64,000 nucleotides of DNA. It comes from Dehalobacterium formicoaceticum (GTDB lineage Bacteria; Bacillota; Dehalobacteriia; Dehalobacteriales; Dehalobacteriaceae). The notes below the pieces were generated by a model that did not search any database, was not told the DNA's origin, and saw nothing but the letters and a program-made list of their open reading frames with translations. The DNA lies in assembly GCF_002224645.1 (NCBI RefSeq), contig NZ_CP022121.1, forward strand, positions 3,254,501 to 3,318,500. The letters run 5' to 3'. Below are positions 34,350 to 42,330 of this stretch, in pieces (the stretch's first letter is position 1; every line of letters starts with the position of its first letter). The translations under genes were made by a program, and so were the position numbers.

Positions 34350-36707
34350 TTACTCAATTGTTATTTCTGGATTTGTAATCTGAAATTTACCATTTCTAAA
34401 TACAATATCTCCTTCAAAAATTGGAGTATCCTCGAAAAACTGGGGTTCTGCCATCTCCTCAAAGGCCAAACCAATGGGAACCTTTATTTTTAATCCATTT
34501 TCCGCCTCAAAGTAAACAATATTTCCGTAGGCTATATTTTTGAAAGTATACTCTTCATATCCTGCCGGCATATCATAGGTGTAACTTTTATTGCTGGTTT
34601 TTAATAAAATACTATTTTCTTTTTTATCATAATCAGCAGAAAGCATCGTTTTCATTTGTTCCAAATAATCACTGAAGATATAATCAATATAACCGGGAGT
34701 TCCAGCCTGCTTTAAAACATGTAATTCATCAATAGCTACTCCTGTACCTGAATTTACATTGAGGACACATACAATTTCATCCCTGCCGTCATGATCCAGA
34801 TCCTGCTTATTTAACACAGGCAAAATAAATCTCGGCGTTGTGTAAATCCAATTAAAAAGTTGCATATCATCACCATATTTTAGTACTACGCCGGTAGGCT
34901 TCATGCCATATAAATAGATATCCTCCTGGGGAAGTTCAGCGATCAAGGGATAGTCTGTGAATTCAAAGCGATCACTGGTGATAATTGACTTTTCGGTTAA
35001 ATCAGCAATACTTATTTCCTTTGCCGGTTGATTTCCGGTAAGATACCAATCATCAGTTGGCGGCCCCCCGGTCATCAAACCTTCCACATACCAACCATGC
35101 TCACCTTTGACCAGCCACAGCCATCGGGGGGAAACTCCTTTTTCAAAGGCAGAAGTGCCTCCCTCCTCAATATCCATTTCCAGCCAAAAACATGCCTTGT
35201 TTTCACGTACATCTTCTTGAATTATTTTGACATCTCTGATTTTTACCGTGTCCCAAATTTCCTGCCCCATGGGATCAAAGGGATGATCATGGGACCAAGA
35301 TAGGATGGACAGATAATTACTTTCCTTGAGGGCCTTGATGTAATCCTGGGCAGCCTGTAAAGCTGTGGGCGCAAAAGAATTCACTCTTTCCCATTCGGCA
35401 ATTTGTTCCCAGGCATCGATGACAACGAGGCGATTATCTTCTCGGCCAAAGGTAATAATCTCAGTCTGTTCATACTTTCCGCCGTCGCTGTCTGCCAAAT
35501 GATAGGTGATATTTGCCTTATCTCCCTCCACGTCAATGGTAAAACTCTCCACCCAAGGGCTGGAACCACCAATATTATAATTCCAATCATCACCGGATCG
35601 TTGTATTTGCTCGGCTACGAATTTTTCCTTCATACTCTCGGACATGATTTCGTAGCGTGGTTTACCGTCCCGGGTCCTGAGGGATTCGGCCCAAGTTTCT
35701 GCCATCTGCATTTTCTTCCCTTCATTATCGGTAATAGCATCGGGATTGCCGGAAAGTCCAATGACCATGGCCGCCACTAAAATGATGGCCGCAACTATTA
35801 CCCACAAAGCGGGGCGCCGGTAATTGAGGACGTTTGTGATACGCCCTTTGACACCTGTTTCCCCAAAGGATAAAGGACTTCCGCTGATCTTGCCCCTGTT
35901 TACAGCCAGTGATAATAAAGACGCGCTGTAATCCTTCTTGATTTCTGTACCCAGCTCCTTGATTACCTGTTCGTCACAGGACATTTCCATATCACGGCTC
36001 ATCAGTACAAAGCTGATCCAGACTATAGGATTAAACCAGTGAATACAAAGGACTAAAAAGGCAAAAGGCTTAATTATGTAATCAAAACGTCTGATATGGG
36101 TTTGCTCATGCTTTAAAATAAAGCTTTTCTCTGTTTCCGAAAGACCTAGGGGCAGATAAATCCTCGGACGAATGATACCCAGAACAAAGGGTGCGGCAAT
36201 TTTTTCACTTTCAAAAACATTGTCCTTCAAAAGCATCCCTGTGCTGACTTTTCGTTTTAATAAAAAGTAGGACGAAACACCGTAAACGACCAAGATCATC
36301 ATGCCGATTACCCAGATCAGCGATAAAGCAAACATAATCATCTCCATGGGATTGGCACCGGAATAAGGCACAGCTGCCGCCGGTAATGAACCGTTGATCA
36401 TGGCATTTACCTGATCCGGCCCGGTTTCCATCCGGGGTTGTGCCATCATCCCAATCTGATTAGGAATGTGATCCATGCTCCTTGATCCGTGAAAGAAGAC
36501 CTTTAAAATACTAAACGCGGAAGTAAAGGAAAAAGGACATATCAGGCGAAACAATACCACCGACCACAGGGAATAGGAAAAAATCTTCGGGGCTTTTTTC
36601 AGCAACAGCCGTGCAGCCATGACAAAGATAATAACGTAGCTTGCTGTGATGCTCATATTCAGAACTTTTAAAAATAAATCCGGCAGAAAAGGCAGAAAAT
36701 GTTCCAT
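34350..36707 (-). CDS. BlaR1/MecR1-like M56 membrane metallopeptidase with novel C-terminal sensor region
   Basis: A 785-aa sensor protease. The N-terminal ~330 residues have four to five membrane helices and the zinc motif HEQTH (about residue 200) followed by CDEQVIKELG, as in BlaR1. The outer C-terminal region is not a penicillin-binding domain; it holds two NTF2-like segments (WAESLRTRDGKPRYEIM..., ALQAAQDYIKALKESNY...) and a further beta-rich part. It should sense something other than beta-lactams and cleave the adjacent BlaI-like repressor. The ATG at 36707 has GAGGGGTGAT upstream; a GTG at 36716 overlapping the repressor stop is an alternative. Confidence 0.88.
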   Translation of the reverse strand: MEHFLPFLPDLFLKVLNMSITASYVIIFVMAARLLLKKAPKIFSYSLWSVVLFRLICPFSFTSAFSILKVFFHGSRSMDHIPNQIGMMAQPRMETGPDQVNAMINGSLPAAAVPYSGANPMEMIMFALSLIWVIGMMILVVYGVSSYFLLKRKVSTGMLLKDNVFESEKIAAPFVLGIIRPRIYLPLGLSETEKSFILKHEQTHIRRFDYIIKPFAFLVLCIHWFNPIVWISFVLMSRDMEMSCDEQVIKELGTEIKKDYSASLLSLAVNRGKISGSPLSFGETGVKGRITNVLNYRRPALWVIVAAIILVAAMVIGLSGNPDAITDNEGKKMQMAETWAESLRTRDGKPRYEIMSESMKEKFVAEQIQRSGDDWNYNIGGSSPWVESFTIDVEGDKANITYHLADSDGGKYEQTEIITFGREDNRLVVIDAWEQIAEWERVNSFAPTALQAAQDYIKALKESNYLSILSWSHDHPFDPMGQEIWDTVKIRDVKIIQEDVRENKACFWLEMDIEEGGTSAFEKGVSPRWLWLVKGEHGWYVEGLMTGGPPTDDWYLTGNQPAKEISIADLTEKSIITSDRFEFTDYPLIAELPQEDIYLYGMKPTGVVLKYGDDMQLFNWIYTTPRFILPVLNKQDLDHDGRDEIVCVLNVNSGTGVAIDELHVLKQAGTPGYIDYIFSDYLEQMKTMLSADYDKKENSILLKTSNKSYTYDMPAGYEEYTFKNIAYGNIVYFEAENGLKIKVPIGLAFEEMAEPQFFEDTPIFEGDIVFRNGKFQITNPEITIE

Positions 36708-36712
36708 GTTTA

Positions 36713-37072
36713 TCACCCCTCAAAGCTATCAATCAGTTTTTTCAGTTCTTCCGCTTCGGCGGAAGACAGTTTTTTATCACTCATAAAACTGGCAATAAAC
36801 TGGGGCAATGAACCATCAAAGGTTTTGCTTAAAAACTGCTCGCTTTCAAATTTCTGTACCTGTTCTCGTTTTACAAGAGCACTAACGATGGCGTTTTCAT
36901 TTTTCAATACTCCTTTTTCGCATAACTTTTTCAATACGGTATAAGTAGTAGATTTTTTCCAGCCCAGCTTTTCATGGCAATGCTTCACCAGATCCCCTGA
37001 GCCGAGGGGCTCATGCTCCCATACAATACAAGCAAAACGATATTCACTTTCGCAAAGATTTAATTTATTCAT
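36713..37072 (-). CDS. BlaI/MecI-family repressor
   Basis: A 119-aa winged-helix repressor: LCESEYRFACIVWEHEPLGSGDLV, then KKSTTYTVLKKLCEKGVL as recognition helix, and a C-terminal dimerisation helix. It precedes the M56 peptidase gene and nearly overlaps it, the standard BlaI-BlaR1 pairing. A palindrome over its own promoter supports autoregulation. Confidence 0.92.
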   Translation of the reverse strand: MNKLNLCESEYRFACIVWEHEPLGSGDLVKHCHEKLGWKKSTTYTVLKKLCEKGVLKNENAIVSALVKREQVQKFESEQFLSKTFDGSLPQFIASFMSDKKLSSAEAEELKKLIDSFEG

Positions 37073-37116
37073 GGCGCATCTCCTTTGGTCTATTTATGTA
37101 GACTTATTATAATCAC

Positions 37117-37145
37117 AGTCTATCATTATAGACCGTCCTTGTCAA
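37117..37145 (-). promoter_or_regulatory. Promoter and operator of the BlaI/BlaR1-like pair
   Basis: On the minus strand TTGACA (37145-37140) and TAGACT (37122-37117) are 17 bp apart. The inverted repeat GTCTATAATGATAGAC (37133-37118) covers the spacer and -10 box; half-sites recur further down at GTCTAC and TAGACC. This is the expected place for the BlaI-type repressor. Confidence 0.65.
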
Positions 37146-37149
37146 GGCG

Positions 37150-37215
37150 GGACGGGGGCGGCGGGACGGGGGGACAGGTACCTTGTCCCTCCCCCTCCCC
37201 CTCCCCCAAAAAAAG
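37150..37215. repeat. Intergenic palindromic repeat, left of the hipA module
   Basis: G-rich lead, then GGGACAGGTACCTTGTCCCT (a palindromic core), C-rich CTCC repeats, and CCCCCAAAAAAAGA. The same order is found at 38766-38828. Confidence 0.8.
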
Positions 37216-37253
37216 AAGGACTTTCACCTTAGACATATGACATCCCATCAAAC

Positions 37254-37284
37254 TCAAAAAAATCACCCATGTATATGAGTGATC
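37254..37284 (-). terminator. Terminator after the hipA-like gene
   Basis: On the minus strand ATCACTCAT and ATGGGTGAT pair across a 4-base loop, followed by TTTTTTTG. Confidence 0.8.
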
Positions 37285-37338
37285 CTTAAATCAATTTTAT
37301 TGATTTAATTCCTATAAATTTTAATTTTACATAGTGAT

Positions 37339-38271
37339 CTATTGATTAAATCCCGTGGTTTCATCTTGCTGTGACATTTCTTTCTCTTGTTTTATCAATA
37401 AATCCATACTGAAATCTAGTATTTTTTTCCTGCGCTCGGTAATCATTACTTTGTAAAAATCCTTTTGAATTGGTATAAGTGCAGGAATCCCATCAATCAA
37501 TTCATTTATTTTATCTATATTAATCCGTTGGGAAATTCTTTTTAAAGCTTTATTACACTCTGGATCTTTTAATGAAGATATAAAGTCAAAATAGGAAATC
37601 TTTTTACCATCTTCTTCAATAGATGACGCAGGAAATACAAATATTCTTTGATTAATTTCATCATCACTGTCCAAAACCTTCTTCATTCCTTCTTCTGAAA
37701 GCTGTGGGTACAGACAAGAACCACAATCATAAACTGGAGCTATTTCCACAGTTTTTAATTCTTCATCTATCAGTAATCCCCAGTTGCCATTATGCCTATC
37801 AAAATTTCCAAGCAATGCATCTACTATAAACAAATCCCAAAAAAACGAACGAATTTCATTTGGTGGTAATAAAGTTTGCTCTTCCATTGTTTTTAAAATA
37901 GATGACAATTCTTTTCCATATCCACTTTGTTCACTATCAATACAGGTGTTTTTTAGATGAGCAAACTCCATCAATTTCTTACCATCAGCTGTAAAGTCTT
38001 TGCAGGCAACTACAATTTTTTCTTTACCACGTCTATCTGTATATGTTCCTAATATAGTTTCTTGTGTTATAATCCCAAGGATTTTAAATATATTGCAAGC
38101 AATATATTCACTAATACATCCATTTGTATAACTCATGAATTTGTTTCTGCTAGGTACAGGTGGGAACTTTAACATATAACTTTCGCCTTCGTAAATGATA
38201 TTGATTTTATTTCCGTTTGCCCCGCCATAGGCTTTAAACTTATTTATCTCACACGATGTAAAATCAATCAT
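37339..38271 (-). CDS. HipA-family kinase, toxin-like
   Basis: A 310-aa single-chain HipA_C-type Ser/Thr kinase. The catalytic loop NFDRHNGNWG (Asp158, Asn163) and the metal-binding YDCGSC (Asp182, in place of the usual DxG/DLAP context) are present. It is shorter than classical HipA (~440 aa), lacking the N-subdomain 1, like the HipT or CtkA types. It overlaps the upstream HTH gene by eight bases, so the two form a toxin-antitoxin-like pair. The target is unknown; E. coli HipA phosphorylates glutamyl-tRNA synthetase and HipT tryptophanyl-tRNA synthetase. Confidence 0.83.
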   Translation of the reverse strand: MIDFTSCEINKFKAYGGANGNKINIIYEGESYMLKFPPVPSRNKFMSYTNGCISEYIACNIFKILGIITQETILGTYTDRRGKEKIVVACKDFTADGKKLMEFAHLKNTCIDSEQSGYGKELSSILKTMEEQTLLPPNEIRSFFWDLFIVDALLGNFDRHNGNWGLLIDEELKTVEIAPVYDCGSCLYPQLSEEGMKKVLDSDDEINQRIFVFPASSIEEDGKKISYFDFISSLKDPECNKALKRISQRINIDKINELIDGIPALIPIQKDFYKVMITERRKKILDFSMDLLIKQEKEMSQQDETTGFNQ

Positions 38272-38728
38272 CTAAATCCTCCTGAGTTTCTCCATAGAGA
38301 TATTCTTTTCTTAAATAATTTGCTTGTTCCTCAGTAATATAGCCTGCCCAAAGATCTGCATTAATTGAACCATATAGTTCGTTCCATAAGCAATCTAAGT
38401 GAAGCACCCCTTCTTTTTCACCTTGAATATAGGCTCTTAATGCTCCATCTAAAGTTCCCGATAAATTTGTTTCTAAATAAGATTTATCTCTAGGCTTTCT
38501 AGCATCTATATCATCTTTTGTTTCTATTTCTAATTCAATAATTTCTTCAATGGGCATTTCAAGTACCTTGGATAGTTTAGAAAGTGTTTTCACACTGCAT
38601 CTATTGAGGTCTGTCTTACCTGAAAATATATCAGATAATGTAGACCAGGGTACACCGCTTGCTTTTGATAAACTATATTTTGACATGCCTTTTTCTTTTA
38701 TAAGTTGTTGTATATTCATATTCATCAC
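38264..38728 (-). CDS. XRE-family HTH regulator, antitoxin-like partner of the HipA kinase
   Basis: A 154-aa protein with an N-terminal Cro/C1-type HTH (MSKYSLSKASGVPWSTLSDIFSGK, about 14-40) and an unfamiliar C-terminal part (SGTLDGALRAYIQGEKEG..., ITEEQANYLRKEYLY) that may bind the kinase. It starts at one of two near-adjacent ATGs after AGGTGAT. It probably represses its own strong promoter. Confidence 0.83.
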   Translation of the reverse strand: MMNMNIQQLIKEKGMSKYSLSKASGVPWSTLSDIFSGKTDLNRCSVKTLSKLSKVLEMPIEEIIELEIETKDDIDARKPRDKSYLETNLSGTLDGALRAYIQGEKEGVLHLDCLWNELYGSINADLWAGYITEEQANYLRKEYLYGETQEDLDD

Positions 38729-38736
38729 CTATATTT

Positions 38737-38765
38737 AGTATATCGGTACTCCGTTATAGTGTCAA
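38737..38765 (-). promoter_or_regulatory. Strong promoter of the xre-hipA module
   Basis: On the minus strand TTGACA (38765-38760), 17-bp spacer, TATACT (38742-38737). The spacer holds the imperfect palindrome TATAACGGAGTACCGATATA, a likely site for the XRE protein. Confidence 0.82.
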
Positions 38766-38828
38766 GGGGGACATAGGGAAAGGGGGACATAGGGACAGGT
38801 ACCTTGTCCCTCCGCCTCCCCCAAAAAA
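38766..38828. repeat. Intergenic palindromic repeat, right of the hipA module
   Basis: Two GGGGGACATAGGG(A) units, then GGGACAGGTACCTTGTCCCT, CTCCGCCTCC and CCCCCAAAAAAAGA; the core and tail match 37150-37215. Confidence 0.8.
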
Positions 38829-38858
38829 AGATAAAAGGGAACGTTTCCGTTCCCCTTG
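38829..38858 (-). terminator. Terminator after gerW
   Basis: On the minus strand AAGGGGAACG, GAAA loop, CGTTCCCTTTT, followed by A/T-rich sequence ending in TTTTTTT. Confidence 0.82.
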
Positions 38859-38872
38859 TTTGTTATTGTTAT

Positions 38873-39229
38873 TTACTCTTCATTTTCCTCCGATTTATCC
38901 TTAATCTGATTTACAATATCAGGAACCATCGCCAGCACCTTTTCCAGGGATCCCTTATCTTTCAGGGTAATTAAAGATACCTCACCACCCTTGATCACTA
39001 ATATGCTGTTAGGAGAGATTTTAGCTCCGACTCCGGTTCCGCCGCCGGTACCGTCATTTCCTTTTCCGTCCTTGCCTGAACCTCCGCCGGATCCCATACC
39101 GAAACCCACCTCGATAATGGGCACCAAGGTAACCTCTCCTACATTAATGGGATTTCCAATCACGGTTTCCGTACGGAAAAATTTTTCCAGTCTGTCAAAT
39201 AGCGTATCCAGGTTTTCTTTTAATTCCAT
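38873..39229 (-). CDS. gerW: Spore protein GerW/YtfJ
   Basis: A 118-aa protein of the YtfJ/GerW family, made during sporulation and needed for normal germination in Bacillus. It has the family features VIGNPINVGEVTLVPIIEVG, a Gly-rich middle (residues ~45-68) and SPNSILVIKGGEVSLITL. It lies downstream of the DUF2953 gene, the same neighbour as ytfI-ytfJ in Bacillus. Confidence 0.92.
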   Translation of the reverse strand: MELKENLDTLFDRLEKFFRTETVIGNPINVGEVTLVPIIEVGFGMGSGGGSGKDGKGNDGTGGGTGVGAKISPNSILVIKGGEVSLITLKDKGSLEKVLAMVPDIVNQIKDKSEENEE

Positions 39230-39367
39230 AAAAAAGACCCCCTTTTTATCATCGTATTTTTGTTGTCTTCAATCTACTTCATCCTACTTCAGCATAGTTC
39301 ATCCTACTTCATCTTTTTATTTTCAATTATTCAATACACGAAATTTCACGAATGGTTGCATTTATTT

Positions 39368-40000
39368 TTATTCTTTTCCTCTTCTTTTTTGCAGCATTTT
39401 TTTCAGAACCGGTCTTGCCGGCGGAGCAACAATGAACCTCAAACCATAGAAAAGCACTACTGCCGGTCTGATGCGTCCTTGAACCAATGCTCTTAGGTCC
39501 CTTACTCCCCCGGTAAAATCAGGCTCCACATGAATACCGGGAACAGTTGACCGGAAGGCTGCCAAAATTCCGGTGTAATAAGGATCATCAAATCCCCAAA
39601 CCCCTTCCAGCTTCATGACCTTGGGTGCGCTATGACGAAAAATGTCCCGAACCGTTTTTAGGATGGCCTTGATAAAACCCCTATCGAAGATACCAAAAAC
39701 ATCCCCCCATCTCCCTTTTTGACGCTTCTTTTCCGGTTTTGTCTCTTCTTTCTTTTTTTCAGATGATGCAAGTGGTTTTTTAAACAGGGTAATCCCTGCC
39801 AGCTGCAAGCCAAAGATATTTCTACCCCCAGCTGCCCATGTAAAAGAAATCTGAAATGGCCCTGCGCCAATATTCATCTCCCCACTGAATTTATCCTGCC
39901 ATAACCCTCGCAAATCATACCTGATCGGCGTCAGGATGATGATAAAAAACAGAGCAAAAACAACTAAGACTGCCCCCGCCAAAATATTCAGCACAATCAT
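39368..40000 (-). CDS. DUF2953 protein (YtfI-like)
   Basis: A 210-aa protein with an N-terminal membrane helix (residues 3-25) and the DUF2953 domain (TPIRYDLRG, a beta-rich part, then KVMKLEGVWGFDDPYYTGILAAF). The family is sporulation-associated and of unknown function. It precedes gerW by about 140 bp, as in Bacillus ytfI-ytfJ. Confidence 0.85.
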   Translation of the reverse strand: MIVLNILAGAVLVVFALFFIIILTPIRYDLRGLWQDKFSGEMNIGAGPFQISFTWAAGGRNIFGLQLAGITLFKKPLASSEKKKEETKPEKKRQKGRWGDVFGIFDRGFIKAILKTVRDIFRHSAPKVMKLEGVWGFDDPYYTGILAAFRSTVPGIHVEPDFTGGVRDLRALVQGRIRPAVVLFYGLRFIVAPPARPVLKKMLQKRRGKE

Positions 40001-40382
40001 TTATCATTCACCTACACACCGATGATTTTTTGCTTTGCATCGTCGAATCAGATTAATACTCCACCATGACTGAATTTTCCCTAACCTTAAATTAAACTAC
40101 CCTTATCCCTAAAATTATTATACACCCAAAACCAAATTCGGTTGCATAATTTAAAATAAATTTTAAAAAATTTTAAAAAAATCCTAAAAGATAAACACTT
40201 TACTAATGCGGCTTACCCCCGTCGGCAGCCCCCTCTCAAAATCATATTCTAGCTTCACTCCCTACTTTTTCCCCAAAATTTTCTTTATATGATTAGACCC
40301 ATTTTGTGGAGAAAAGTTCCAAATGGAAGATACAAATTTTCCGACTCAACAATATCGCTTTAGTGAATTGTTCCCATGTTAT
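40001..40382. other. AT-rich intergenic region
   Basis: Divergent region between the ytfI-like gene and the sigma-54 regulon. It is AT-rich with runs of AAAATTTTAAAA around 40150-40185. I see no ORF with a ribosome binding site and no clear hairpin. Confidence 0.5.
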
Positions 40383-40440
40383 GTTTGTCACTTTGTCACA
40401 TTGTCACCTATGACAAAATGTCACCGACAAAATGTCATAG
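40383..40440. promoter_or_regulatory. Upstream activator sites of the sigma-54 promoter
   Basis: Three tandem 8-mers (TTTGTCAC, TTTGTCAC, ATTGTCAC from 40384) are followed by two 13-mers, TGACAAAATGTCA and CGACAAAATGTCA. TTGTCA-CCTA-TGACAA gives a true inverted repeat at the junction. The cluster lies about 80-130 bp upstream of the -24/-12 promoter, the normal place for binding of an NtrC-type activator. Confidence 0.75.
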
Positions 40441-40510
40441 TTAGCCTATTAATTTTAGGAATATAGGCTGTAACCCGGCTATCTAAAGCACTTTTTTGTG
40501 CTTTCACTTT

Positions 40511-40526
40511 TGGCACGACTCTTGCT
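40511..40526 (+). promoter_or_regulatory. Sigma-54 (-24/-12) promoter
   Basis: TGGCAC-GACTC-TTGCT matches the sigma-54 consensus TGGCAC-N5-TTGCW exactly. It lies 120 bp before the first transporter gene. A sigma-54 activator with an intact GAFTGA loop is encoded 4 kb downstream. Confidence 0.9.
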
Positions 40527-40646
40527 ATATTAAGGGGCAGAACCTAATCATTATTAATATACTAAGCAAAAGATTGGGAGTTAAGGAGGTGGATTATAAA
40601 CAATCCCGGATTAGGTTTTACCAAAAATATAGTGGAGGAAAATAAG

Positions 40647-41993
40647 ATGGCACAGGTTAAGGTAAACAAAACATCCCCTTCCGGAGGATGGTCCGATCTT
40701 TGGAAAAAAGAAGATTACTGGGCAGTGTGGTTGGGTCTCGGGGTAGTTCTTATTGCTATTCTTTTATGGTCTTTTGGAAGTAATATTATGAAAACTATTG
40801 CTGTTTCGATACCTAGTTGGAGTGAGTTTGGTGAGCCTACCGCTTTTCTGGGCCAAAACATCGGCAATATCATCTTGCTTTATCTTTGTTTTTTAGCAAT
40901 TTTTTCTTTAGCTGTTAAGGTTTTAGGATATGACGTAAAACAGTTTGCTATCGGCTTTACTGTACTTTATGTACTCAGTGTCATTGTTACAATTTTTGGA
41001 TCCTGGACATTAATGAAAAAGTGGAACTTAGAAGCACCCCTTTTAGCACTTGCTGTCGGACTTATTTTAGGTAACTTTTTAACTATTCCTAAATGGCTGG
41101 ATGCTGCATTAAAAACCGAATTTTTTGTAAAAACAGGTATTGTATTAATGGGGGCAACCCTTCCTTTTACCCTGATCATGCAGTCCGGTCCGGTAGCGTT
41201 TTTGCAAGCTACCATCATTGCAGTAACTACATTTCTCACTATTTATTGGGCAGGAACCAGGCTCTTTGGCTTGGACAAACGTTTCTCCACTTGTCTGGCT
41301 GCCGGGGGTTCTATTTGCGGGGTATCTGCTTCCATCGCCATCGGCGGCGCGGTAAAAGCTGAAAAACAACATGTTTCCGTAGCAATTTCCCTGGTGGTCG
41401 TGTGGGCAACGATCATGATTTTTTCCTTGCCGATCTTGATTAAGGCTTTGGGTATTCCGGACGGTCCTGCGGGCGCTTGGATCGGAACCTCAGAATTTGC
41501 CGATGCAGCAGGTATTGCTGCTGCTGCAGCAATTGGTGAGCAGGCCATTAAAACCTTTACCTTAATGAAGGTAGTTGGGCGGGATATGTTTGTAGGTATT
41601 TGGGCCTTTATCATGGCATTGATTTCTGTTACCAAATGGGAAAAAAGAGACGATGGAACAAAGCCGAATGCCGGTGAGATCTGGTCCCGTTTCCCTAAAT
41701 TCGTTTTAGGATTCTTTCTTGCTTCTATTATTGTTACCCTCTTGATTTCCGGTCTTGATGCCTCTGCTGCTAAGACGGTTGATGCGGGTATTATTAAACC
41801 AATTAAAGAATTAAGGAGCTGGGCGTTTATCTTTACCTTCCTTTCTATCGGTTTAACTACTCGTTTCAGGGACTTAACCTCTGTAGGCTGGAAACCCTTT
41901 GCAGCCTTTACCACCGGGGTTTTAATAAATGTTCCTCTGGGATATATACTATCGGTGATTATCATGGGCGGTTATTGGGCCTTAGTGAAATAA
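40647..41993 (+). CDS. UPF0324/YeiH-type putative sulfate/sulfonate exporter, copy 1
   Basis: A 448-aa membrane protein of the UPF0324 (putative sulfate exporter) family, with about 12 hydrophobic segments. Typical blocks are KTGIVLMGATLPFTLI, AGGSICGVSASIAIGGAVKAE and WIGTSEFADAAGIAAAAAI. It is ~100 residues longer than E. coli YeiH because of an N-terminal extension (SDLWKKEDYWAVWLGLG plus two or three helices). The ATG at 40647 follows GGAGG. The same frame continues upstream without a stop to ATA/ATT codons next to a second strong AAGGAGGTG, so a longer form is possible. Expression is predicted to depend on sigma-54. The substrate is unproven. Confidence 0.88.
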   Translation: MAQVKVNKTSPSGGWSDLWKKEDYWAVWLGLGVVLIAILLWSFGSNIMKTIAVSIPSWSEFGEPTAFLGQNIGNIILLYLCFLAIFSLAVKVLGYDVKQFAIGFTVLYVLSVIVTIFGSWTLMKKWNLEAPLLALAVGLILGNFLTIPKWLDAALKTEFFVKTGIVLMGATLPFTLIMQSGPVAFLQATIIAVTTFLTIYWAGTRLFGLDKRFSTCLAAGGSICGVSASIAIGGAVKAEKQHVSVAISLVVVWATIMIFSLPILIKALGIPDGPAGAWIGTSEFADAAGIAAAAAIGEQAIKTFTLMKVVGRDMFVGIWAFIMALISVTKWEKRDDGTKPNAGEIWSRFPKFVLGFFLASIIVTLLISGLDASAAKTVDAGIIKPIKELRSWAFIFTFLSIGLTTRFRDLTSVGWKPFAAFTTGVLINVPLGYILSVIIMGGYWALVK

Positions 41994-42023
41994 TAAAATA
42001 GTGAATCAACCTCAAGAAATTTT

Positions 42024-42068
42024 AAAATAAGGATGTTGGCCAGGATAAACAGCCAACATCCTTATTTT
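42024..42068 (+). terminator. Terminator after transporter copy 1
   Basis: AAAATAAGGATGTTGGC and GCCAACATCCTTATTTT form a 17-bp perfect stem, so the first transporter gene is a separate transcript. Confidence 0.9.
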
Positions 42069-42072
42069 CACC

Positions 42073-42245
42073 TGACTAACTTGGCGTAAGTCTCCCACCT
42101 CTTTAGGCGGGAGTCAAACGCCAAATAAGTCATGCATTAGCAGTTCTAAAATTCAGATGGAGTAAAAAAATCTCCATCTGAATTAAGAACTTGCGTCAAG
42201 ATTTCCGATCTGAAAATTGATCGGTAATATTTTTACCTTATTAGG
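42073..42245. repeat. Nested hairpins, IS200/IS605-like remnant
   Basis: TTGGCGT...ACGCCAA encloses CTCCCACC-TCTTTA-GGCGGGAG. Next, GTTCT...AGAAC encloses TTCAGATGGAG-N9-CTCCATCTGAA. The arms resemble those at 32433-32539 in sequence and order. No protein gene is present. The remaining bases up to the kinase gene are AT-rich and may hold its promoter. Confidence 0.55.
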
Positions 42246-42330
42246 AGAACATTTTAATATCAAGCCGGTTATTTTAATGGTAAAATGATTTAATGAATGC
42301 AATTACTAATTGTGGAAATGGGGGAGCACT

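Noticed and set aside
34350-37072. Beta-lactam resistance locus
   Set aside because: The BlaI/BlaR1-like genes are present, but the sensor has no penicillin-binding domain and no beta-lactamase gene is nearby.
37150-38828. CRISPR array from the G-rich/C-rich repeats
   Set aside because: Only two distant copies of a palindromic element with no regular spacers and no cas genes.
41243-41965. 240-codon minus-strand ORF opposite the first UPF0324 gene
   Set aside because: Antisense shadow of a clear membrane-transporter frame; a similar shadow occurs opposite the second copy.
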